A DNA stretch of 64,000 nucleotides from Paenibacillus sp. HWE-109 (GTDB lineage Bacteria; Bacillota; Bacilli; Paenibacillales; NBRC-103111). Where the stretch lies: assembly GCF_022163125.1 (NCBI RefSeq), contig NZ_CP091881.1, forward strand, positions 806,001 through 870,000, given 5' to 3'. A model generated the notes under the pieces. The model searched no databases and was not told the origin of the DNA. It saw only the letters and a list, made by a program, of their open reading frames with translations. Positions 36,272-43,422 of the stretch are shown piece after piece (positions within the stretch are counted from its first letter, which is position 1; every line of letters starts with the position of its first letter). The translations under genes were made by a program, and so were the position numbers.

Positions 36272-37138
36272 ATGAAGCTGCTACAATTTTATCATTTATT
36301 AGATGCCAATAAAACTGTACAAGTTGGGGTTTTAATTCGCGAATCAACCGTTATTCAATTGAATGTAAATGGAAATATGCGTGACTTTATCAGTAATCTT
36401 GCCTCTTCCACAATCTGCAGAAAAGATATAGAGCAGCAAATCGAGCATGCCAAGGTGATATACGAGCTTAATGAAATAAAGCTGTTATCCCCTTTAACCA
36501 ATCCAGAAAAAATCATTTGTATTGGACTGAATTACTATGATCACGTTATTGAATCTAAAATGGAGGTACCGAAGAAACCCGTGCTTTTCCCTAAATACAA
36601 CAACTGTATCGTTGGAAATAATGATATTGTCTGGATACCCGAAGAAGTTCAACAGTGTGATTACGAAGTAGAACTGGCCGTTGTGATCGGCAAAGCAGCA
36701 AAACAGGTACCCTTAGAAAAAGCGATGGACTATGTATTCGGTTATACGGTTTTGAATGACGTAAGTGCTCGGGATATTCAATTGAATGAACCGCAGTGGA
36801 CTCGTGGCAAAACGATCGATACGTTTGCCCCAATGGGGCCCTGGATCGTAACAGTTGACGAGATTCCTGATCCGCAACAACTATCTATTTCTTTAACTTT
36901 AAACGGGAATGTCATGCAGTTATCAAATACAAAAGAGCTGATCTTTAACGTGCCTTATTTAATTTCGTTCCTATCGAATACCATTACGTTGCAACCGGGG
37001 GATATCATTAGTACGGGCACGCCTCCAGGAGTCGGAATGGGCAAAAATCCGCAGGTATGGCTGAAGCATGGTGACGTTACTGAAGCAACAATTGAAGGGA
37101 TTGGCACATTACGTAACAGGTTCATATCTAGAAAATAA
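36272..37138 (+). CDS. Fumarylacetoacetate hydrolase-family protein (probable 2,4-diketo-3-deoxy acid hydrolase)
   Basis: 288 residues. The C-terminal FAH domain has the metal motif CDYEVELAVVIG (Glu ligands) and NDVSARDIQ, with IICIGLNYYDH at its start and TGTPPGVGMG later. In oxidative L-fucose and L-rhamnose pathways an FAH enzyme cleaves 2,4-diketo-3-deoxy acids to pyruvate and lactate; the neighbouring dehydrogenases and dehydratases fit this. ATG 36272 follows GGAGGGTTAACT. Confidence 0.85.
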   Translation: MKLLQFYHLLDANKTVQVGVLIRESTVIQLNVNGNMRDFISNLASSTICRKDIEQQIEHAKVIYELNEIKLLSPLTNPEKIICIGLNYYDHVIESKMEVPKKPVLFPKYNNCIVGNNDIVWIPEEVQQCDYEVELAVVIGKAAKQVPLEKAMDYVFGYTVLNDVSARDIQLNEPQWTRGKTIDTFAPMGPWIVTVDEIPDPQQLSISLTLNGNVMQLSNTKELIFNVPYLISFLSNTITLQPGDIISTGTPPGVGMGKNPQVWLKHGDVTEATIEGIGTLRNRFISRK

Positions 37139-37170
37139 TGCGCTTGCAAGCCAATTGGAGGGAATATGCT

Positions 37171-37938
37171 ATGAGTTGGCATGATAAAGTAGTGATTGTA
37201 ACGGGAGGAGGAAGCGGCATAGGTCAAGCCGTTTGTCTTCAAGCTGCCAGAAAAGGGGCTCGTGTTGTTGTCGTAAATCGAACAGCGGAAAAAGGGGAGC
37301 ATGTTGCCCAATTAATCATCGACGAAGGGTTTGAAGCGATTGCACTGCAGGGCGATGTTTCCTCTGAAGCGGATATCCAGAGAGTCGTTGCGGAGACGAT
37401 AAGCAGATACGGAAAAATTGACGTTTTAGTAAACAATGCAGCGGTGTGCCCTCAGGTGCGATTGACGGAATTATGCTTGGAACAATGGAATCATGTTATT
37501 TCAAGTAACTTGACCTCTGTATTTTTATTTTGTAAAGAGGTGATTCCTCATATGCTGCAAGCCGGCGGAGGCAACATCGTCAATGTCAGTTCTGTTCATG
37601 CCTTAGGTACATTGGAAGGCTATTCAGCTTATGCAGCCTCCAAAGGAGGGATCGTATCTTTAACCCGTGCGATTTCGCTCGATTATGCCAAACAAAATAT
37701 TAGAGTCAATTCAGTTCTCCCTGGGGCTGTCCACACGCCTATGCTAGAAGCCAGCATTAAGAATTTGGATACGCCAAAGGAACAAATTATGAATAGCTGG
37801 AAAGAGTCCCAACCTATGGGTCGTGTGGGAACCCCGGATGAAATCGCGGAAGTGATCCTTTTCGCGGCAAGTCAAGAAAACTCATTTATGACAGGGGCCA
37901 CCTTGGTTTCTGACGGCGGCATGACAGCAGAATTGTGA
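37171..37938 (+). CDS. SDR-family oxidoreductase (probable 2-keto-3-deoxy-aldonate dehydrogenase)
   Basis: About 255 residues from ATG 37171, 9 bases after GGAGGG; the frame is open back to 37138 but that part lacks a ribosome site. Motifs are TGGGSGIG, NNAAV, the catalytic Ser in NVSSVHA and Tyr/Lys in YSAYAASKGG. Last gene of the operon and next to the FAH gene, so the likely role is making the diketo substrate of that hydrolase. Intact C terminus with a family-typical DGG near the end. Confidence 0.85.
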   Translation: MSWHDKVVIVTGGGSGIGQAVCLQAARKGARVVVVNRTAEKGEHVAQLIIDEGFEAIALQGDVSSEADIQRVVAETISRYGKIDVLVNNAAVCPQVRLTELCLEQWNHVISSNLTSVFLFCKEVIPHMLQAGGGNIVNVSSVHALGTLEGYSAYAASKGGIVSLTRAISLDYAKQNIRVNSVLPGAVHTPMLEASIKNLDTPKEQIMNSWKESQPMGRVGTPDEIAEVILFAASQENSFMTGATLVSDGGMTAEL

Positions 37939-38033
37939 CGAAACGAAGTGGATGATAGGATTTTATCGTTTTTCACCTAATCTAAAATCAATGGTTGGTA
38001 GTCATCTTTCTAAAAGGAAGGATTCTATTTACG

Positions 38034-38546
38034 TTGCTTCGTGTCCATAACCTCAAAAAATTCGATAACACAGGGGAAGATTTGGAAGATTTGATCTCCA
38101 TCTGGACGATCGGACTGATTAAGGCAATTGAATCATTTTCGCCGAATAAGGGCACGAAGCTGGCGACTTTTGCAGCACGTTGTATCGAGAATGAGATCCT
38201 CATGCATCTGCGCTCCTTGAAGAAAACACGTAAAGACGTATCCTTGAACGACCCGATCGGAACAGACAAAGAGGGGAACGAGATTACGCTCATCGACATC
38301 CTCGGCAGCGAGGCGGACGATGTGGTAGATGCGGTACAGCTGAAAATAGAGAAATCAAAGATATATAAGAATTTGGAGATATTGGATGAGCGGGAGAAGG
38401 AAGTTGTGGTTGGGCGGTTTGGATTGGAGTTAGGCGGGGAAGAGCGGACGCAGCGGGAGATTGCGAAGGAGCTGGGGATTTCGCGTTCGTATGTGTCGCG
38501 GCTTGAGGAGCGGGCGCTCATGAAGCTGTATCACCCCCCCTTCTGA
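38034..38546 (+). pseudogene. Sigma-K-type sporulation sigma factor, N-truncated copy 2
   Basis: Family-like sequence begins VHNLKKFDNTGED and runs through DLISIWTIGLIKA (the family has Gly where Trp stands), CIENEILMHLRSLKK, DPIGTDKEGNEITLIDIL, LDEREKEVVVGRFGLE and TQREIAKELGISRSYVSRLE, ending KLYHPPF. Roughly the first 60 codons (region 1.2 and part of 2.1) are missing and the C-terminal tail is cut. A TTG 38034 after AAGGAAGG might still allow translation. Roughly 85% identical by eye at nucleotide level to the remnant at 16966, and in the same direction. Confidence 0.75.
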
Positions 38547-38569
38547 TCAAGGAAAATAAAGTTCGTTAG

Positions 38570-38603
38570 TGGGTGTTCACTTTTGTGAACACCACTTTTT
38601 TTA
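38570..38603 (+). terminator. Strong rho-independent terminator
   Basis: GGTGTTCAC-TTTT-GTGAACACC followed by ACTTTTTTT. Ends the sigma-K copy 2 transcript. Confidence 0.85.
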
Positions 38604-38670
38604 CTATTTGGGGTTCGTTATTAGTTAATTAATAATAATAATGAGGAGTTATAGACTTGCTGCGGCGGGC

Positions 38671-38700
38671 ATTAAGCTAACGGGCAGTATACCATGGAAG
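38671..38700 (+). repeat. CBR, collapsed copy (A/C hybrid)
   Basis: ATTAAGCTAACGGG is the start of module A, and it continues straight into CAGTATACCATGGAAG, the end of module C. The hairpin and everything between the two AACGGG motifs is missing. A related GGCGGGCATTAAGCTA stretch occurs at 11455. Confidence 0.7.
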
Positions 38701-38793
38701 TTGCTTAGAAAAGATAACTGCTAAAGAAGCAGGAAAAACAAGGATATTGCCGAAAATGTTCACCTAATATTGGAATTTTAAGGAGGGATATTT

Positions 38794-39366
38794 ATTCATT
38801 CTAATTTAGACTTTATCATGAATGAAATGAAAGGTTTTCAGAAGCCTTGGTTTATAGCTGGTGGTTGGGTAGTCGATATTGCATTGGGTAGAGTAACAAG
38901 AGAGCATGATGATATCGATATTTGTATTTACCGTGAGGATGTTAAAGAAGCTCTTCGGTATTTCGAAGGATGGGATATTAAAGTCGCAGTACCAGGTGAA
39001 AATAGACTTGTTGACTATGAGCAGTTAAACGACTTATCACTGCCAAGATACTGTCTACATCTTTTCAGAGAAAAGGATTTTATAGAAGTTTTGCTTACTG
39101 AACGTAAAGAGAATAACGTTCTATTCCGAAAAAATAAAGAAATAACGATGAGTATAACTGATTTTGCCCTCAAAGATCGTGATGGTAGACCTTATGTTAA
39201 TCCTGTATGGCAGTTGCTGTTTAAAAGTTTGAGTCCAAGAGACAAAGATAATGATGATTTCATCAGTTGTCTTTCGATTATGAATGATCAGCAGAAGCAA
39301 TGGCTCACAAAAGGATTACGTATAATGAAGCCTGAATCAAAATGGATACAGAGACTTTCGGTTTGA
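38794..39366 (+). CDS. Aminoglycoside/lincosamide nucleotidyltransferase-like protein
   Basis: The core is FIAGGWVVDIALGR ... REHDDIDICI: the GGW helix and DxD metal motif of the ANT(2'')/LinA-like nucleotidyltransferases that adenylylate antibiotics or small alcohols. The start is unusual. A perfect AAGGAGGG (38780-38787) is 6 bases before an in-frame ATT at 38794, and sequence from there fits the family N terminus; the first ATG (38818) is 30 bases away from the ribosome site. So the gene either uses ATT or its ATG has mutated. About 190 residues. First intact gene of the main CBR array. Confidence 0.75.
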   Translation: MHSNLDFIMNEMKGFQKPWFIAGGWVVDIALGRVTREHDDIDICIYREDVKEALRYFEGWDIKVAVPGENRLVDYEQLNDLSLPRYCLHLFREKDFIEVLLTERKENNVLFRKNKEITMSITDFALKDRDGRPYVNPVWQLLFKSLSPRDKDNDDFISCLSIMNDQQKQWLTKGLRIMKPESKWIQRLSV

Positions 39367-39382
39367 CTAATTAACTTGACCA

Positions 39383-39470
39383 TTGCGCTAACGCAGAACG
39401 ATAGTTCAATCAAAACAAGGAACAGTTCTACCACTGAACTGCTCCTTGCTTTTATTAAACCATTGGGCCG
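39383..39470 (+). repeat. CBR copy (A, B; module C degenerate)
   Basis: Module A GCTAACGCAGAACGATAGTT; module B CAAGGA.CAGTTC / GAACTG.TCCTTG; module C weak (ACCATTGGGCCGAAAAT). Confidence 0.8.
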
Positions 39471-39563
39471 AAAATCATGGTATTTTTTGGATAGAAATCC
39501 TTTGCATAGGAACGTATATCTGCTAATCTATGAGTAATAAATCCTGTGCGAAGGGGAATGAGC

Positions 39564-40040
39564 ATGAGCGAACAGACAATGGGTGTGCAAGTTGAACATA
39601 AGAGATTGCTGGGAAAAACGATCCAGGTTAGGCTCGTCTCGGATCTAAGAAAATCGCAAGAATATTACAGGGATATGCTCGGATGCAGAGTTGATGATTG
39701 GGGACACGCTGAACGGGATGACATGATATTTATACTACAGCAGGCAGCATCGGTCGAGGATATTAAACCGAATGTGGCTTCCAAAAAACGTTCAAATTAC
39801 CCGACCGAGTGGGAAGGTCCGGAATATGGATGGGACACGTTTGTACATATCGGATGGGATGACCTTGATACTTACATAGAAGAAGTGCGTGGGAAAGGCG
39901 CAAAAATCACAATCGAACCGTTCATTGGTTCACATGGTGGCTCGGAATTTAAAAATGCCTATTTGCTGGATCCGGATGGTTACAGCATCGTCCTTGGCGC
40001 AATGCGTATAGTAGATCCTAGTCGAGTTACAGGTATCTAA
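39564..40040 (+). CDS. VOC-superfamily (glyoxalase/bleomycin resistance-like) protein
   Basis: About 158 residues from ATG 39564, 8 bases behind AAGGGGA; two other in-frame starts lie within 18 bases upstream. A single VOC module pair: IQVRLVSDLRKSQEYYRDMLG at the N terminus, TFVHIGWDDLDTYIEEV in the middle and AYLLDPDGYSIVLG at the end, with possible metal ligands His (VHIGW) and Glu. Family members bind or modify antibiotics, or act as isomerases or dioxygenases. Sole gene between two CBR copies. Confidence 0.8.
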   Translation: MSEQTMGVQVEHKRLLGKTIQVRLVSDLRKSQEYYRDMLGCRVDDWGHAERDDMIFILQQAASVEDIKPNVASKKRSNYPTEWEGPEYGWDTFVHIGWDDLDTYIEEVRGKGAKITIEPFIGSHGGSEFKNAYLLDPDGYSIVLGAMRIVDPSRVTGI

Positions 40041-40044
40041 CTGT

Positions 40045-40138
40045 TGCGTTAACGAAGAAAGTTGAATAAACATTAATAGAAGAAGCTGCTGGTACGATCG
40101 GCAGCTTCATTACGTTAACGGGCAGTTTAATTGAAGCA
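40045..40138 (+). repeat. CBR copy (full)
   Basis: Module A GTTAACGAAGAAAGTTGAAT; module B GAAGCTGC / GCAGCTTC, perfect 8 bp; module C GTTAACGGGCAGTTTAATTG. Begins within 5 bases of the VOC stop codon. Confidence 0.9.
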
Positions 40139-40165
40139 GGAAATCACCAAATAAAAGAAGAACTA

Positions 40166-40672
40166 ATGATTGAATTCACAAAATTTCCAATGGAGGAATC
40201 ACATTTGGAGCAAATTGTTCAACACAAATTATATACTGTTTGTTTGATTGTAAATGGCGATAGAATCTTGTTAATGAACCGCAAACATGATGATTACAGT
40301 GGTTATATCGCACCTGGAGGACGCGTTGAGTTCTTCGAGAGTCCAATCGAAGGGGCAATTAGAGAGGTTAAAGAGGAAACTGGATTAATGGTTAAAAATT
40401 TAAAGTATAAAGGACTCGCAGAGTACATTAACCCTTTCAAGCCAGAACGGTACATGATTTTTAATTATATAACATCGGATTTTAATGGCGAACTATTACC
40501 TGACCATAAAGAAGGTAAATCGGAGTGGATTCATATCAATGAATTGGACTCGGTTCCTATGCAAGATTCATTTAGAAGAAGGCTGCCGCTTTTTTTCGAT
40601 GATTGTACATTTGAAATTCATACGACTTGGAAAGAAAATCGACAATACGATGAAGTTATAAGAAGAACATAG
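40166..40672 (+). CDS. Nudix hydrolase (1)
   Basis: 168 residues. The Nudix box is complete: G-RVEFFE-SPIEGAI-REVKEETGL (about residues 52-74), with both catalytic Glu of EETG. Core strand TVCLIVNGDRILLMNRK precedes it. It hydrolyses a nucleoside diphosphate derivative; specificity unknown. ATG 40166 is 28 bases behind CBR module C with a weak AGAAG site; ATG 40190 is an alternative. Similar over its whole length to the Nudix protein at 41363, two genes away. Confidence 0.85.
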   Translation: MIEFTKFPMEESHLEQIVQHKLYTVCLIVNGDRILLMNRKHDDYSGYIAPGGRVEFFESPIEGAIREVKEETGLMVKNLKYKGLAEYINPFKPERYMIFNYITSDFNGELLPDHKEGKSEWIHINELDSVPMQDSFRRRLPLFFDDCTFEIHTTWKENRQYDEVIRRT

Positions 40673-40707
40673 ACCTTCTTCATTAAGAAAAAAAAGAACT
40701 AACCGTT

Positions 40708-40808
40708 CCGCTAACGGGACACTTTAGTTGAATAAGCGCAACAGGAGAGGGCAGCCGTCTAAATGGAACGGCTGGTTTAACTCAACTAACGGGCAGGATA
40801 CTTCCAAT
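40708..40808 (+). repeat. CBR copy (full)
   Basis: Module A GCTAACGGGACACTTTAGTT; module B GCAGCCGT / ACGGCTGG, about 7 bp; module C AACTAACGGGCAGGATACTT. Confidence 0.9.
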
Positions 40809-40859
40809 ATGTGTTAATATTGATATGTTATATATCTGCGTTGAAAGAGGTAATCCTGA

Positions 40860-41129
40860 TTGAAATATATCGAAGTAGGAATAGGAAATACATGGATTGT
40901 TAGAACGGAAACCGAGTTGGAGGATGGGTCTGAGGTTGAGCAAAAGGGTATTATAAAGCCTATTATATTTTACTCTATCTATCTAAGATTATGGATTGGA
41001 AAAACCGTTTTCATTTGGGATTCAAAAGAAGGTATCAAAAAAACGGCCAAACCACGAAATACATTTAAACTTATACTGGGGTTAACAAGTTATCTAGCCG
41101 ATGATGATGTTAAACCTAGTAGTGGTTAA
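40860..41129 (+). CDS. DUF3977-like small protein
   Basis: 89 residues from TTG 40860, behind GAAAGAGG. The start YIEVGIGNTWIVRTETELED and the middle YLRLWIGKTVFIWDSKEG recall the DUF3977 family of Bacillus-group genomes, whose function is unknown. No signal peptide or membrane helix. Sole gene between two CBR copies; its stop overlaps the first bases of the next module A. Confidence 0.6.
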   Translation: MKYIEVGIGNTWIVRTETELEDGSEVEQKGIIKPIIFYSIYLRLWIGKTVFIWDSKEGIKKTAKPRNTFKLILGLTSYLADDDVKPSSG

Positions 41130-41216
41130 CCTAACGGGTAACTATAGTTAAATCAAACAGGGAGTAGCCATGACAGCTGCTCCCTGCTTCTATTGAGGAT
41201 ACAGATATCTTCAATT
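41126..41216 (+). repeat. CBR copy (A, B; module C shortened)
   Basis: Module A CTAACGGGTAACTATAGTTA; module B CAGGGAG.AGC / GCT.CTCCCTG (11 bp with one G-T); module C lacks the AACGGG part (TATTGAGGATACAGATATCTT). Confidence 0.8.
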
Positions 41217-41362
41217 TGAGTAACTTACAAACGGGAAGGATAGTTCAAAATTTTTACGAATACCTAAAGTATGGGATTTTTGCCAAGTTCGTAAATATAC
41301 CAACGTTATCTGAAAGAGTTGAGAACTTAAATAAAGTACAAATACCTAAAAGGAGATTTAAA

Positions 41363-41869
41363 ATGAATCTGAACCATGAACTTTTTACAATGTGCATGAT
41401 TTTGAAAAATGATAAAGTTCTCTTAATTAATCGACCCAATAAATTGGGCTTTCCAGGTTACATCGCTCCTGGAGGAAAAGTTGATTATCCAGAAAGTATA
41501 GTTGATGGAGCAATACGTGAAGTAAGAGAAGAAACAGGTCTAATTATCAAAAACATTATATATAAAGGATTAGCGGAATATTGTGAACCAAAAACCGGAC
41601 TGAGGTCAATGGTATTTAATTACTTAGCTACTTCGTTTGAAGGAGAGTTATTACAAAACCCACCTGAAGGAGAATTGCTTTGGATAGAAAGGGAGAAGGC
41701 AATAGAATTGCCAATGCAAGACTGGTTTAAGAGCAGATTTCCATTATTCTTTAAACAAGGAACTTTTGAAATAAGTTCAATTTGGGATAAAGACAATAAT
41801 TTAACAATAGGGAAAACTGAGAAACATTATTTAGAGGTTGAGTTCGAAGAAGCCGGCTCAATTAGCTGA
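41363..41869 (+). CDS. Nudix hydrolase (2)
   Basis: About 168 residues from ATG 41363, behind AGGAGATTTAAA; the frame is open for 49 codons further upstream, but that part has no ribosome site and does not look like a Nudix extension. Nudix box G-KVDYPE-SIVDGAI-REVREETGL. Core TMCMILKNDKVLLINRPNK. Same length as the Nudix protein at 40166 and similar through the C-terminal MQDWFKSRFPLFFKQGTFEI, so probably a paralogous cassette. Flanked by CBR copies. Confidence 0.85.
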   Translation: MNLNHELFTMCMILKNDKVLLINRPNKLGFPGYIAPGGKVDYPESIVDGAIREVREETGLIIKNIIYKGLAEYCEPKTGLRSMVFNYLATSFEGELLQNPPEGELLWIEREKAIELPMQDWFKSRFPLFFKQGTFEISSIWDKDNNLTIGKTEKHYLEVEFEEAGSIS

Positions 41870-41889
41870 CACCGCTTTGGGGCATACAT

Positions 41890-41974
41890 TACGCTAACGG
41901 GTAACGATAGCTTCATCTCGGCAGGCTGCCGTCACTGATGGCAGCCTGTTGAAGTAATAGGCAGATTCAGCAAC
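41890..41974 (+). repeat. CBR copy (full)
   Basis: Module A GCTAACGGGTAACGATAGCT; module B CAGGCTGCC-(9)-GGCAGCCTG, perfect; module C TTGAAGTAATAGGCAGATTC. Confidence 0.9.
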
Positions 41975-42044
41975 AGAAACGTCCAATCGGGTGGGGGAGC
42001 GGTCGCATATCCTTTAGGAAAAATAACGAAAGGATGAACTGACT

Positions 42045-42437
42045 ATGAGCAGAAACATTTCCGGCTGCCCGCTGCCAAAGCCGATCACTCTGACGGCTCG
42101 ACTTGCCCCGTTTGTTGGCAAGATCGTTACAGTCGTTACGCCCGGTTTAATCCGGACAACAGGGGTGTTATCAAACAACTCAGCGAGCGGTTTCACAGTG
42201 GGGACCTTGCGGGTGCCGTTTGCAACATCGTTCTATATCTTGCTGCCGGTGCGGGGGAGGCCGCTCCTGCCGTTCAATGTGAATGCGAGGGCTGAGGATC
42301 TAGGCGAAATCGGAGGACAGCTTGTGCAAGTCGGCCGCAACTTCGTAGAGTTAATACAGTCACGCGGCAGTGTGTCCACGTTGTTTCCACTGAATTTGTT
42401 TACAGAGGTCCACTGTGAGCCTATGGGAGATGAGTAA
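42045..42437 (+). CDS. Hypothetical protein with two Sm-like/DUF2642-like strands
   Basis: 130 residues; ATG 42045 follows AAAGGATGAACTGACT. I do not firmly recognise it. It contains two segments of similar build: GKIVTVVTPGLIRTTGVLSN (about 24-43) and GQLVQVGRNFVELIQSRGS (about 89-107), each with a short beta pair around a turn, as in DUF2642/Sm-like spore-associated proteins. No Cys cluster, no membrane helix. Has its own strong terminator. Confidence 0.55.
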   Translation: MSRNISGCPLPKPITLTARLAPFVGKIVTVVTPGLIRTTGVLSNNSASGFTVGTLRVPFATSFYILLPVRGRPLLPFNVNARAEDLGEIGGQLVQVGRNFVELIQSRGSVSTLFPLNLFTEVHCEPMGDE

Positions 42438-42442
42438 GTTGA

Positions 42443-42475
42443 CCGGCGCTTGCCTAGGGCAGGCGCCGTTTTTTA
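42443..42475 (+). terminator. Rho-independent terminator
   Basis: CGGCGCTTGCC-TAG-GGCAGGCGCCG followed by TTTTTT; one G-T pair in the stem. Confidence 0.85.
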
Positions 42476-42623
42476 TGGCGAATTGATTGAACTTCATTCA
42501 CCTTTAAGTTAGCGGATAAAGGTTATCACCAACTTAATTGCATGTTCGCATACTGATCTAAAAGTACATTCCCAAGCCATAGTGAATAGCATAGTTAATA
42601 TTTCTGTGAAGGGAATGAGCAAA

Positions 42624-43184
42624 ATGAACTACGTTGGATATATGTATCCATATCCATACTACGTTAACATGCCAATTTATAACTATGTAAGACAGCCTCT
42701 ATACTGGGTGATTCCACAAGAAATTGAGCATACAAACCTATTTGGTCATCGGCAGTCATCAAACAAGGAGAGTAGAATTGAGTTAAAAGATTTTGGAAGA
42801 GCACCATTTGTTGTGAATATTAACGAGGCTACAAAGCAAAACGGTACATTTCGCACTGCCATATGGACAGGAAATAACTTACAAGTTACTGCGATGAGTA
42901 TTAATGTTGGAGAAGACATCGGTTTAGAAGTTCACCCCACAGTTGACCAATTCTTGCGTATTGAAGAGGGGCAAGGTATAGTTCGCATGGGTGATACTAA
43001 AGATAATTTAAATTTTGAAAAAAGAGTTTATGATGGTTATGCAATCATGGTACCTGCGGGTAAATGGCATAATGTAATAAATACGGGTAATAAACCACTT
43101 AAACTTTATTCTATCTATGCCCCGCCTCAGCATCCATTTGGTACGGTTCATAAAACGAAAGCAGACGCAATGGCTGCTGAGTAA
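42624..43184 (+). CDS. Cupin-domain protein with Tyr/Pro-rich N terminus
   Basis: About 186 residues from ATG 42624, 10 bases after GAAGGG; the upstream GTG 42582 lacks a site. The first 25 residues are Tyr/Pro-rich (YMYPYPYYVNMPIYNY), as in some spore-coat-related proteins. The cupin barrel follows: VGEDIGLEVHPTVDQFLRIEEGQG and VPAGKWHNVINTG hold the expected His/Glu ligands. Could be a coat-associated or sugar-binding protein; function not known. Followed by a degenerate CBR module A. Confidence 0.75.
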   Translation: MNYVGYMYPYPYYVNMPIYNYVRQPLYWVIPQEIEHTNLFGHRQSSNKESRIELKDFGRAPFVVNINEATKQNGTFRTAIWTGNNLQVTAMSINVGEDIGLEVHPTVDQFLRIEEGQGIVRMGDTKDNLNFEKRVYDGYAIMVPAGKWHNVINTGNKPLKLYSIYAPPQHPFGTVHKTKADAMAAE

Positions 43185-43247
43185 AACCATAAACTTACAG
43201 ACATACTCCATAAAGATAAAATGGTACTGTTAGTAATTGAACTCACT

Positions 43248-43276
43248 TAGCTAATGAAAACGAAAGTTTATTTAAT
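43248..43276 (+). repeat. CBR module A, degenerate
   Basis: AGCTAATGAAAACGAAAGTT then TATTTAATC resembles module A. A possible vestige of module C (CAGGCGAATTATAAAT) lies about 100 bases further. Weak. Confidence 0.4.
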
Positions 43277-43422
43277 CATGAAAAGGCTAATATCTCAATT
43301 TGCTCAAGTTCAATAAACTCACGACAACACGGCCATTGCATGCTCCCCTTACGATAGACAGGCGAATTATAAATAACCTTTAGTATAAGGGAAGCATACA
43401 ATTGACGATTAAGGCATCGAAC

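Noticed and set aside
16966..38546. Skin-like element interrupting sigK
   Set aside because: In skin the two halves of sigK are complementary. Here both fragments cover the same C-terminal part and lack the same N-terminal part, and no recombinase gene lies between them.
41216..41362. 49-codon N-terminal extension of Nudix protein 2
   Set aside because: AGGAGATTTAAA directly precedes ATG 41363, and the shorter form matches the length of the neighbouring Nudix paralogue.
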